A DNA stretch of 64,000 nucleotides from Vibrio sp. SCSIO 43137 (GTDB lineage: Bacteria; Pseudomonadota; Gammaproteobacteria; Enterobacterales; Vibrionaceae), in NCBI RefSeq assembly GCF_028201475.1, contig NZ_CP116384.1, positions 124,001-188,000 of the forward strand. Direction: 5' to 3'. Of this stretch, positions 25,498 to 34,376 are shown piece by piece. The notes beneath the pieces are model-generated. The model did not search any database. It worked only from the letters and a program-made list of their open reading frames with translations, and had not been told where the DNA came from. Both the position numbers and the translations under genes were made by a program. Each line of letters starts with the position of its first letter. The stretch's first letter is position 1.

Positions 25498-26826
25498 TCA
25501 GTGAGAGTCCTCCTTTGTTTCAGCTAGCTGAGCCGGAAAGCGTACGGTGACTTCGGTTCCCCTTTGCAAAATGCTGTTGATACTAAGTGTTGCACCGTGT
25601 GCCTCCACAATGGACTTAGTCAGGTACAGGCCAAGGCCGAATCCACCGGTGGTTCGTTGTCGAGCGCTATCAGCCCGGTAAAACGGGTCGGTGATTCTTT
25701 GCAGATGTTGGGGAGAGATGCCTTCCCCATGGTCTTGCACACTAAGAACAAAGGCTCCGTCAGCTTCGCTATCCAGTGTTACCTGTATCGGTTTCTCTTT
25801 TCCATGGCGAAGTGCGTTGCTGATCAGGTTTTTCAGAACAAGTTCTAACCGTAACGGATCACCTTCCAGATAGCACGGTTGTTGGCAAATCTGCCACTGA
25901 ACCTGTGGGGAGTGGTGACCGATTTCGTACTGCATATCCTGCATAAACTCCGACAGAGAAAAGTGTTCCAGATTGAGCCTCTGGTGGCCTTTATTAAGTC
26001 GTTCAGTTTCCAGAATATGGGTGACTAACTGGCTAAGTTCATCCATATCGTCCTGCAGGCTTTTTCTCAGGCTATCTGGCTCGATAAGATCCAACTGGAT
26101 TTTGGCTCGGGTAATCGGAGTTTTCAGTTCATGGCTGATGGCAAGAAGCAGTTCCTGCTTGGCATCAAGTTGTTCGTTAAGAGCGTTGGACATGGCATTT
26201 ATACTTTCTGCCAGTTGACTGAACTCCACAGTCGGTTGTCGGGGGATTTGATAGCTTAGGTTACCCTGCCGGATTTTGTTGGCTCCGGCACGGATACGGT
26301 ACAAGGGAGCAATGGATTTGTTTACGGCCAGTAAAGTCAGAACAAGAACGCCCAGAGCAGCCAGAGCCATCAGTTCTTTCTGATAACGACCGATAAAGGA
26401 TATTTGTTCTTTTTCAAACAGAGTGAAGGTATGGCCGGAAGAGATATACTCTAACCCCTTAATATCTTGATAGGCTACAAAAGTGAGATTTTCAGTAAGG
26501 GGAGCCACTACAACTCTGTCCGACTTCTCTATGTTATTTTCTCCGGAGCGCCATTGAAAATCGGGCCCGGAGACATAAAGCTCCGATGGAAAGGCTTTAA
26601 TAAACTGCCGCATTTTCTCTTCTGAGGGGGGAACTCCTACCTCTTCCACCAACGCTTTTGCCAGAACTTCAGTAATATAAATCTGTTGCTGATTCTCTTC
26701 CTCAAACTCTCCTTTGGCGACCGTCACGATCAGCAGAAACAGGGTTATGGTCAGTAAGCCGCTGGCGATAAAGATTGCAGTTATACGAATGGAAAGTTTT
26801 TGCTGCCATTTTGCGGCGGGATACAT
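25498..26826 (-). CDS. Sensor histidine kinase
   Basis: 442 residues. TM1 is at about 14-38, a short periplasmic domain at about 39-150, TM2 at about 152-168 and HAMP at about 170-222. The HisKA domain has the phospho-accepting His232 in LLAISHELKTPITRAK, and the HATPase domain has N-box LKNLISNALRHG and G-boxes VQDHGEGI and GGFGLGLYLTKSI. It is an RstB/CpxA-like architecture, with signal unknown. AGGAG overlaps the end of the response regulator gene, and only six bases separate the two, so they are one operon with the regulator first. Confidence 0.93.
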   Translation of the reverse strand: MYPAAKWQQKLSIRITAIFIASGLLTITLFLLIVTVAKGEFEEENQQQIYITEVLAKALVEEVGVPPSEEKMRQFIKAFPSELYVSGPDFQWRSGENNIEKSDRVVVAPLTENLTFVAYQDIKGLEYISSGHTFTLFEKEQISFIGRYQKELMALAALGVLVLTLLAVNKSIAPLYRIRAGANKIRQGNLSYQIPRQPTVEFSQLAESINAMSNALNEQLDAKQELLLAISHELKTPITRAKIQLDLIEPDSLRKSLQDDMDELSQLVTHILETERLNKGHQRLNLEHFSLSEFMQDMQYEIGHHSPQVQWQICQQPCYLEGDPLRLELVLKNLISNALRHGKEKPIQVTLDSEADGAFVLSVQDHGEGISPQHLQRITDPFYRADSARQRTTGGFGLGLYLTKSIVEAHGATLSINSILQRGTEVTVRFPAQLAETKEDSH

Positions 26827-26832
26827 AACAGG

Positions 26833-27552
26833 TCACTCCTTTGTGATATTGCCGATAAACATGTAACCCCGCCCCCAGACAGTTTTAATATAGCGGGAAG
26901 GTTTGTCGATATCATGGATTTTGTTGCGCAGTCGGGAGACAAGTGTGTCAATTGCGCGGGAGTATATTTCGCTGTCTATACCACGCAGGCTGCTGGTGAG
27001 ATCATCACGGCTAAACAGCAAGCCAGGCGAGGTCATAAACAGCTCAAGCAGGGCAAACTCCATGCTGGTGAGGCAAAGGTCTTGCTGGCTGAGAGTGGCG
27101 AGCTGTTTTTGTTGATCCAGCATCAGATCTCCTGATAGTAAAATACCTTTTGTAACGGCAGAATCAGCTGAGTCATAAAAATCATTGCGTCGTAACTGGC
27201 TGTTGATGCGAGCTACCAGTTCACGGGTATCAAAGGGTTTGGGAAGGTAGTCATCGGTCCCGATCTCCAGCCCTATGATCTTATCCACCACATCACCACG
27301 GGCAGTGAGCATAATAATGGGTATGGCCGAATAGCGGTCATTGCGTGCCCTTAGTTCCTTACAGATATCAAAGCCGGTTTTTCCCGGTAGCATCACATCC
27401 AGAATCACCAACTGAATATCATGCTGTTCCAGCAGCGTTATACCTTGTTCCGCGTGGGTAGCGTGTAGCAAGTCAAACCCATAGTTTTTAAAACTGGTTT
27501 GCAGAACCTGCCCCAGTTTAATGTCGTCTTCTATTATCAGTAGCTTTTTCAT
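26833..27552 (-). CDS. OmpR-family response regulator
   Basis: 239 residues. The receiver domain (1-118) has acidic pair E8/D9/D10, phospho-acceptor Asp52 in LVILDVMLPG and the conserved Lys in YLPKPFDTREL. A C-terminal winged-helix DNA-binding domain (about 135-235) contains LTSMEFALLELFMTSPG and RAIDTLVSRLRNKI. Closest in pattern to RstA/CpxR. GGGAGTG precedes the ATG. It is upstream of its kinase, so it probably controls its own operon; the targets are not visible. The start lies 157 bases from the divergent phosphatase pseudogene, which could be a former target. Confidence 0.93.
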   Translation of the reverse strand: MKKLLIIEDDIKLGQVLQTSFKNYGFDLLHATHAEQGITLLEQHDIQLVILDVMLPGKTGFDICKELRARNDRYSAIPIIMLTARGDVVDKIIGLEIGTDDYLPKPFDTRELVARINSQLRRNDFYDSADSAVTKGILLSGDLMLDQQKQLATLSQQDLCLTSMEFALLELFMTSPGLLFSRDDLTSSLRGIDSEIYSRAIDTLVSRLRNKIHDIDKPSRYIKTVWGRGYMFIGNITKE

Positions 27553-27709
27553 ATCACTCCCCGCGTCTTACCTTAGTTAAACACCTGAAGGGGGTGTTGT
27601 TAATCTGCGCAGGCAAAAAGTCACAATTTGTCACACTTTATAAATCATATGACAAGATTTCCCTCTGCGGCAGCGGGAGAATAAACGGGTCACTTACTCT
27701 CAGGGAAAA

Positions 27710-28624
27710 ATGATGAAACCAGCAATCACATTAACGGCAATACTGACCATGTTTTTAAGTAATCAGGTAAATGCATCTGATGATAATTGTGAGAACGAAC
27801 TTGGCATTGAAGTACCGGAGAAGTGTGCCAGTATTTCTGTTCGTCATGACTATCAAAACTTGCATAACTTTCGCCAACTCAACCCACAATCAAACCAGTT
27901 AACTCTTAAATCCGGTGTTCTCTTCCGTTCTGACCAATTTAGTGAAATTGACACTCAGGATATGGAGAAACTGAGCAAACTAGGTATTAAAACCCTGATA
28001 GATCTTAGATCTTATGATGAAATAACAGATAGCCCCAATAAACATATTCCAACCCTTGAACAGCAAGTAAACCTGCCAATCGGATCGGATCCCGCTGATA
28101 TTAAAAAACTGATGCCTATTGAAGTAGCAAAGCAACTCCGGCCGCTATGGTATGCCGGTGAGTTTCACAAGATTGATCAACTAATGCAGGATTATGGCGT
28201 TGATTTATAAAAAATCCGCATTGAGCGTTATCAGGATTTTGCCACCAAGTTTATCCCCCAGGCATCGCGCTTTTTACACCTGCTGGCGGAAAAAGATAAC
28301 TATCCGATCGCCTTTCATTGTGCGGGCGGAAAAGACAGAACCGGCTATATGGCGGCAATCACTCTGTTAGCTCTCGGGTTTACAGTTGATGACGTGATGA
28401 ATGACTATCTCACCACTAATTTGTATACCTACGAAGCCATTGTTGAGATGAGAAATACGGCACCTAAAGCGATTTTCCCTTCTGTCGGTGCTCATCAGAG
28501 CCAGATGAAGGCGGCACTCAAACAAATTAATACTGAATTTGGCTCATTTGATAACTACCTGAAAAATGTGCTGAAGATAGATGATCATGAGCTAAAGGCG
28601 ATCAGGCAGAACTTATTGCAGTAG
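27710..28624 (+). pseudogene. Secreted protein tyrosine/serine phosphatase interrupted by an in-frame stop
   Basis: Reading through a single TAA at 28208-28210 gives one 304-codon frame. It has a signal peptide (AITLTAILTMFLSNQVNA), a Y_phosphatase3-type N-terminal part (NFRQLNPQSNQLTLKSGVLFRSDQF, LGIKTLIDLRSYDEI), and the catalytic P-loop HCAGGKDRTGY at about 28316-28348. The P-loop lies after the stop and before the next ATG (28349), so neither fragment alone could be an active enzyme. One C-to-T change from CAA would explain the stop. CAGGGA precedes the first ATG. The gene faces away from the two-component operon. Confidence 0.85.
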
Positions 28625-28631
28625 AAACAAT

Positions 28632-28655
28632 AATGCCGTCCGGCTGGACGGCATT
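28632..28655. terminator. Bidirectional terminator
   Basis: AATGCCGTCC (28632-28641), loop GGCT, GGACGGCATT (28646-28655): perfect 10-bp stem between the convergent phosphatase pseudogene and chemoreceptor gene, with TTTC on the plus side. Confidence 0.8.
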
Positions 28656-28673
28656 TTCTATTTCAGCAAGTGG

Positions 28674-30638
28674 TTAGGCTACGCGTTTACTGGCTTCTTG
28701 TTCCAGACTGCTAAGGTGGTTAACCACTTGCTGGGACAGGGGCTCAACCTCTCTATACAGCTCTTCTGCTTTGTCGTGGTTACCTTTTTCCGTTTCAGTC
28801 AGGATAAGCTTAATGGTTTCATGTAGCCGGGCATGGGGTTGCTCCATCTGCTGAAAAGCCTGATAGTTGCCGTACTGCTGCTTTCCTTCGCTGTAGTACC
28901 ACTTTCCTAATTTACACTCATGGTGAGAGCAGGCCTGTTGATGAGTGATAGCACTGGTGTCACCGTTCAGGTAAGAACGAACCCTTGTTTTCCAGGCCAG
29001 ATGTGCCTGTTTTGCATTAGAAAAATCGACATTTTTTGATCTGCCCAAATCAAAATCACTTAACAGCCCTTGCAGATGGATTGCTCCTGAGTTGATGGTC
29101 TCCGCTCTTTGCTGAAGTGCATTGGCTTCTGACTGAGTCAGTGAGGCTTGCTCGCTGATGGTTTCGATACTTTGACTCATCTCAACAGCAACAAGGCTTT
29201 GCTGCTCTGCTGCCGTCGCAATCTGAGTACTCATATCGTTAATCTGAGTCATCCCCTCTGCCACTTTGGCGAAGATCTCCCGGGAGGATGCCACCTTAGC
29301 CAGTGCATTCTGAGCTTCCTGATTGTTGGCTTCAATTGTATGAGCTGAGCTGACAATGCCTTTAGACAAGTCATCCAGCATACTACGAATTTCCTGTGTC
29401 GCTTCCTGAGTGCGCACCGCCAGTCCCCGCACTTCATCAGCAACCACCGCAAAACCTCTGCCTTGTTCTCCTGCGCGGGCCGCCTCGATAGCTGCGTTCA
29501 GAGCCAACAAGTTGGTTTGATCGGCGATACCGCTGATCACATCAGTAATGTTGCTGATCTGCTCACTGTCGGCCGAGAGGGTTTTAATCTGTTCTGTTGT
29601 CTGGGTAAGTTCCTGAGAAAAGGCTTCCATTGAGTGCAATGTATCTAATACTACATGGTCGCCTTCGGTTACTGTATTGGTGGCATCATTGGTTGTATCG
29701 GAAGAGTTAACCGCGTTTTTTGATACCTCTTCCACCGTGGTGCTCATTTCGCTCATTGCCGTTGCAACCTGAGTGGTGTGGGATGCCTGATTGTCCATAT
29801 TTTTTTGCATACTGAAGCTGGCCGATGACAGTTGATCCGCTGAGGCAATAAGATCCTGAGTAGAAGAGACAACCTGCCCGAGAATGGTTTTGCTCCTTGC
29901 CTGCAGTAACTTAACCGCAACCAGAGTCCGGCCTACTTCATTCATGCTGTCGATTTCAATGCTCTGGTTATAGTCGCCGCTGGCCATTTCCCTGAGCCTG
30001 GTTCTGATATCATTCAAAGGTTCAAGAAGGCCGGCAATGGAGCGCCACCAGCCAATAGCGGTGAGCAATATGGACAGAGTCAGAAATGCGGTTAATACCG
30101 CATGGTCATCGACAATGCTGAAGAAAACGGCGGTTGCCAGAACAGCGATATTAACCAGTGAGATAAAGTTAAACTGGGCTTTAAAGGAGAATCGTTTCAG
30201 CAGGCCTAGCTTAGGCAGTTTGATATTTCGATCCTGACTCATTTTGGCATATAGCGCTTCTGCCTGCTGGACTTGCTCCCTAGAAGGTTCAGAGCGGACA
30301 GACTGATAACCAATCACCTCACCCTTTTTCCACACGGGGGTGACAAAGGCTTCAACCCAATAATAATCACCGTTTTTGCAACGGTTTTTTACTAGACCAC
30401 GCCAGGCAACGCCTTGTTTAACTGTGCCCCAGAGATCTTCAAATGCAGCCTCAGGCATATCAGGGTGGCGGACAATGTTGTGATCTTGTCCGATAAGTTC
30501 TTCAGAAGTGAAGCCACTAATAGCTAAAAAAGCATCATTAATGTAACGAATTTTGCCGTTCAGATCGGTAACTGACACCAAATCTTCTGACGATCTAAAC
30601 ATCTGTTCTGTTGTGGTCACAGGTTTGTTAACGCGCAT
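28674..30638 (-). CDS. Aer-like chemoreceptor with PAS and CZB domains
   Basis: About 654 residues from the ATG at 30638, chosen because GGAG precedes it by seven bases; an upstream ATG eight codons earlier lacks one. The N-terminal PAS domain (about 10-115) contains [21 protein letters not shown] and [15 protein letters not shown], typical of Aer-type redox or energy sensors. Two short membrane helices (about 160-200) are followed by HAMP-like and signalling domains with tip [19 protein letters not shown]. The C-terminal CZB domain has [16 protein letters not shown] and HARLHE, ligands for zinc. It probably reports redox state and zinc to the flagellar motor. Confidence 0.92.
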   Translation of the reverse strand: MRVNKPVTTTEQMFRSSEDLVSVTDLNGKIRYINDAFLAISGFTSEELIGQDHNIVRHPDMPEAAFEDLWGTVKQGVAWRGLVKNRCKNGDYYWVEAFVTPVWKKGEVIGYQSVRSEPSREQVQQAEALYAKMSQDRNIKLPKLGLLKRFSFKAQFNFISLVNIAVLATAVFFSIVDDHAVLTAFLTLSILLTAIGWWRSIAGLLEPLNDIRTRLREMASGDYNQSIEIDSMNEVGRTLVAVKLLQARSKTILGQVVSSTQDLIASADQLSSASFSMQKNMDNQASHTTQVATAMSEMSTTVEEVSKNAVNSSDTTNDATNTVTEGDHVVLDTLHSMEAFSQELTQTTEQIKTLSADSEQISNITDVISGIADQTNLLALNAAIEAARAGEQGRGFAVVADEVRGLAVRTQEATQEIRSMLDDLSKGIVSSAHTIEANNQEAQNALAKVASSREIFAKVAEGMTQINDMSTQIATAAEQQSLVAVEMSQSIETISEQASLTQSEANALQQRAETINSGAIHLQGLLSDFDLGRSKNVDFSNAKQAHLAWKTRVRSYLNGDTSAITHQQACSHHECKLGKWYYSEGKQQYGNYQAFQQMEQPHARLHETIKLILTETEKGNHDKAEELYREVEPLSQQVVNHLSSLEQEASKRVA

Positions 30639-30789
30639 GAATATCTCCGTGTTGCTCAGCATTCAGTTTCATTATAAAAAGCTGTTATCTCTAATCTGTC
30701 TTTAACTTCACATTTTTCTAAATTATTAATATCTTATATTAATGTTGTTAACAGTTAGTAAGGGAGAGTAGACAATCACCTGCTTTATT

Positions 30790-30807
30790 CCTAAAGTAAG
30801 CTTTAGG
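30790..30807. promoter_or_regulatory. SoxR operator (sox box)
   Basis: CCTAAAGTAAGCTTTAGG is a perfect 7-4-7 dyad, close to the SoxR consensus CCTCAAG-N4-CTTGAGG with the same arm and spacer lengths. It lies 24 bases before the soxR ATG and presumably sits in the soxR promoter, implying autoregulation. Confidence 0.7.
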
Positions 30808-30831
30808 TAAAGGCGTATTCAAGGTTTTCAG

Positions 30832-31281
30832 ATGGATTTAAGTGTTGGTCAGGTAGCGAAACGAGCCGGAGTAAGTGTACCCACATTGCATTTTTACGAG
30901 CAGAAAGGGCTGATTAGCAGTAGCCGTAATGCGGGCAATCAGCGTCGTTATAGTCGTCATGTACTGCGTCGCATTGCGGTGATAAAGGCGGCACAGAATG
31001 TGGGGTTGACGCTGGGGGAGATTTCAGAAGCACTGGCATTTCTGCCAAAGGATAAGGCTCCGAAAAAAGAGGAATGGGAAGCGTTGGCAGCGGGTTGGCA
31101 GCAAAGGCTGGAAGAAAAAATCAGCAGCCTTCAGGCGATGCAGAATCAGTTGGGAAGCTGCATAAACTGCGGCTGTTTGTCACTGGAAAGCTGCTCACTG
31201 TACAACCCGGATGACAGCAAAGCAATCAACCGGCCGGGAGCCAAGCTGAATCACGCTAGTGAACAAGATGAATCAGCTTAA
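30832..31281 (+). CDS. soxR: Redox-sensing MerR-family regulator SoxR
   Basis: 149 residues. The N-terminal winged helix is VGQVAKRAGVSVPTLHFYEQKGLI, followed by a coiled-coil dimer helix (about 80-115). The [2Fe-2S]-binding motif is C-x2-C-x-C-x5-C in CINCGCLSLESC, as in SoxR. Oxidation of the cluster by redox-cycling compounds activates transcription from promoters with a 7-4-7 dyad, one of which lies directly upstream. No soxS is present. A nitroreductase gene, a plausible partner in redox stress, is convergent and ends 12 bases away. Confidence 0.93.
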   Translation: MDLSVGQVAKRAGVSVPTLHFYEQKGLISSSRNAGNQRRYSRHVLRRIAVIKAAQNVGLTLGEISEALAFLPKDKAPKKEEWEALAAGWQQRLEEKISSLQAMQNQLGSCINCGCLSLESCSLYNPDDSKAINRPGAKLNHASEQDESA

Positions 31282-31292
31282 CCCTATATGAG

Positions 31293-31952
31293 CTAGATAG
31301 TTTCAATCACCTGAGCCTGAGCCAGTCTGGCTTTAGGCTGACCGAAATTGTAGTCCTGCTGTTCATCGTGGTAACCCATTGCCAGCGCTACCTCACAAAT
31401 ATGACCGTCCAGCTCTTCTTTAAACAGTTCACCGATGAGCTCGCTGTCGATACCTTCCATCGGGGTAGAACCAATGCCAAGACGTGCCAGCACATGAAGA
31501 ATATTACCCAGTGCCAGATAGACCTGAGCTTTGGTCCAGTTGCCGTTAAAACCTTGCTCATTGGTGTTGGCTTCTGCAAATGAGTAAGCCCCATCCAGCA
31601 TGGCTTCATAGCGATCTGCAGGAAGGTGGCCGGAGCTTACTTCAGCATCAACACGCTTAGCGTATTTCTGTTTGGTAAAGTTCGGATCATAAGCAAGAAG
31701 CAGAGTATGAGACGCTTCTTTGGCATGTGGCTGGTTAAACTGGTGCTTATTAGCAAAGCTATCGTGTAGGCGTTGTTTGGCACTGTCACTTTCTACAACA
31801 ATAAACTTCCACGGCTGTGAGTTAATCGAAGAAGCGGAAAGACGCAATGCCTCTTTGATAACCTCCATATCTGTGTCAGAGATACGTTTTGACGGATCGT
31901 ATTTCTTTGTGGTGTAACGGTTGTTTAGATCTTGAATAATTTGATGAGTCAT
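31293..31952 (-). CDS. Oxygen-insensitive NAD(P)H nitroreductase (NfsB/FRase I-like)
   Basis: 219 residues. The FMN-binding nitroreductase fold is recognised from YTTKKYDPSKRIS at the N-terminus, RLSASSINSQPWKFIVV (FMN phosphate and substrate loop) and the C-terminal GIGSTPMEGID and ALAMGYHDEQQDYN, matching the NfsB / Vibrio FRase I family. It reduces flavins, nitroaromatics or quinones by two electrons using NAD(P)H in the cytoplasm as a dimer. AAGGAG precedes the ATG. Its own upstream region (31953-32298) holds no obvious sox box. Confidence 0.92.
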   Translation of the reverse strand: MTHQIIQDLNNRYTTKKYDPSKRISDTDMEVIKEALRLSASSINSQPWKFIVVESDSAKQRLHDSFANKHQFNQPHAKEASHTLLLAYDPNFTKQKYAKRVDAEVSSGHLPADRYEAMLDGAYSFAEANTNEQGFNGNWTKAQVYLALGNILHVLARLGIGSTPMEGIDSELIGELFKEELDGHICEVALAMGYHDEQQDYNFGQPKARLAQAQVIETI

Positions 31953-32298
31953 ACTTTTCTCCTTGGAAGTCGTCGGACTTTATGTTGTCAGTCACAATGA
32001 GGGCTACTTTAACTTGTTTTTTCGCGTTGATAATTGGTCGATTTAAATAAACACTTTTTAGTTTTTTTTGATAATAGTGACAAAGCGTACTTAGCAGGCT
32101 GTCTTGGGCTTTGGTTCACTCACAGACATAATTACAACAAGATTCACAAAATATGCATTTGGGTCGATTTTTTATTTTTCAAAAGGTTAGAGTAGTTTTC
32201 TTCAGGCTTTGTCAGCCTGCCCTAAAACCTGCAGTAGTAACGGCTTCTCAACAGCTTGTTATCTTGTTGTCATTCACAGTACAATCACAGGGATTTCT
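31953..32298. other. Divergent intergenic region between nitroreductase and ggt
   Basis: About 346 AT-rich bases with promoters expected for both divergent genes. No clear operator, repeat or RNA structure was recognised. Confidence 0.4.
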
Positions 32299-34048
32299 AT
32301 GATTAAAAAAACAACATGACGTTAAGTCTGTGGCCTTTATTTCTCCACTCTCTTTTGCAGCGGATGTTGCTGACAGTGTTGCTTGTCCAGAATTCACCAG
32401 TAAAATCAGTCAGAAAAAGAGCGTTACGGCTGATGATTTTTATGGTGGCCGCAGGCTAACCCCCTTGCTGTTGAAGCCGGTTATAAGGTACTGAAAAACG
32501 GCGGAACCGCTGCTGATGCGCTGGTGGCAGTGCAAACCGTACTGGGTTTGGTGGAGCCTCAGTCATCAGGGCTGGGAGGCGGCGCCTTTCTGGTTTATTA
32601 CAATGCAGAAAACGGCAAACTCACTACTTTTGATGGCAGGGAAACTGCCCCTCTGGCGGCGAAGCCTGAACTGTTTCAGGATAGTAACGGTAAACCACTG
32701 AAGTTCTATGATGCTGTTGTAGGTGGTCGCTCAGTAGGCACTCCGGGAACGGTGAAACTAATATCGTCTATGCATCAGCAATATGGCAAAAAGCCTTGGG
32801 CAGAACTACTGCAACCGGCTATCGCTCTGGCTGACGGAGGCTTTGCGGTTTCAGAACGTCTCGCATCAGCTATTGCCCGTGATAAAAAACGACTAAGCCG
32901 GTATCCCGATACCCGATCTTACTTCTTTACTGCGCAGGGGTTGCCTCGCCCAGAAGGTAGTGTGCTGGTAAACAAACCTTACGCGCAGACTCTGAGAATG
33001 CTGGCGGAACAGGGTGAATCGGTTTTCTATAGCGGTCAGATAGCCAAAGATATCGTCGCAAAGGTTACCGGAATCAGTGATAACCCCGGATTTCTGGCAA
33101 TGGAAGATTTTGCTACCTATAAGGTAAAAGAGAGAGAAGCGGTTTGCGCCGGTTATCATCAGTACGATATTTGTGGGATGGGGACCTCCAAGCTCGGGCG
33201 CGCTGACAGTCGGTCAGATACTGGGTATCGCCAGCCATTTTGATCTGAAAGGGATGGGTGCAAATGATCCGGTAGCGTGGCAGATCATTGGAGATGCATC
33301 CAGACTGGCCTTCGCTGATCGCGGCCGCTACATGGCGGACAGTGATTTTGTACCAATGCCGCAAGGGTTACTTGATAAAGCTTATCTGGCTGAACGTGCA
33401 TCGCTGATTATCAAAGGCAAGGCTCTGACTGAGGTATCTGCCGGTAATCCACCGTGGGACAACAAAATCGCGCTGGCTGATGATGATTCCATTGAACTAC
33501 CAAGTACCACTCATATTGTGATAGTCGATAAGGCAGGCAATATCATCTCTATGACCAGCACTGTCGAAAATGGTTTTGGTTCAAGGGTGATGAGTAACGG
33601 CTTTATCCTCAATAATGAGCTGACGGACTTCTCCTTCTCGTCCCATAAAAATGGCTACCCCGTTGCTAACCGGGTAGAGCCGGGTAAACGTCCACGTTCT
33701 TCAATGGCACCAACCATAGTGATGGAAAAGGGTAAACCTTATATGGCGGTCGGTTCTCCGGGTGGTTCAAGAATCATCGGTTATGTCGCCCAGACTCTGA
33801 TTGCTCATTTAGACTGGGGAATGGATATTCAGGACGCCATCAATATGCCCCATCTGGTAAACCGGTTTGGTACCTATGATCTGGAGCAGGACAGCGATGC
33901 CGCCAGCTTTAAACCGGCATTGGAAAAGATGGGCTTTAAGGTCAATATCCGTGACCTTAACTCCGGCCTGCACGGTGTTGTGTTTAGCGACGGCAAACTC
34001 ATTGGCGGTGCCGATCCCCGTCGTGAAGGCACAGTAATGGGGGATTAA
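32299..34048 (+). pseudogene. ggt: Gamma-glutamyltransferase broken by four single-base insertions
   Basis: The span is 1750 bases. Removing four extra bases gives 1746, i.e. 581 residues, the normal length of GGT. The insertions are in the A-run 32305-32311, in the T-run 32437-32441, a G at 32454/32455, and an A at 33184. Correcting them yields signal peptide-like MIKKQHDVKSVAFIS, then MVAAANPLAVEAGYKVLKNGG, GMGPPSSGALTVGQIL, and the small subunit beginning at the catalytic Thr (TTHIVIVDKAGNIISM, Thr at 33506-33508). As it stands no active enzyme can be made. GGT hydrolyses or transfers the gamma-glutamyl group of glutathione in the periplasm. AGGGA precedes the ATG. Confidence 0.88.
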
Positions 34049-34376
34049 GCTTATAAGCAATCGCTCCCATGCTCTGCGTGGGAGTGTCTATCCGGGCTCA
34101 GACTTACCTCTGAGCCTCCTTACTCTTCCGCCAATGGCAGCCCAGAATCCCCCGGACAAATATCGTCTATACTCGTAGTCATTTGGTGCACTAATTAAAC
34201 TGCACATTATATTTTGGTAATTAAACCTCAACTTAAAACGATAAATCTCTTTACCGAGCGTCATTGGCAGGCTTTTTGCTAATAATTTAAGGAATGTACT
34301 ATATTTTAGATGTTTCTATGTTAACTATTCGTATAATACAACCTTTGTTTCAAACCGGTTATGGAGCCAACAACCT
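34049..34376. other. Intergenic region before the diguanylate cyclase
   Basis: About 328 bases. It begins with an imperfect hairpin CGCTCCCATG/CGTGGGAGTG (34062-34086) that could terminate ggt. The rest is AT-rich, with an inverted pair GTGCA/TGCAC near 34184-34206. Nothing else seen. Confidence 0.4.
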
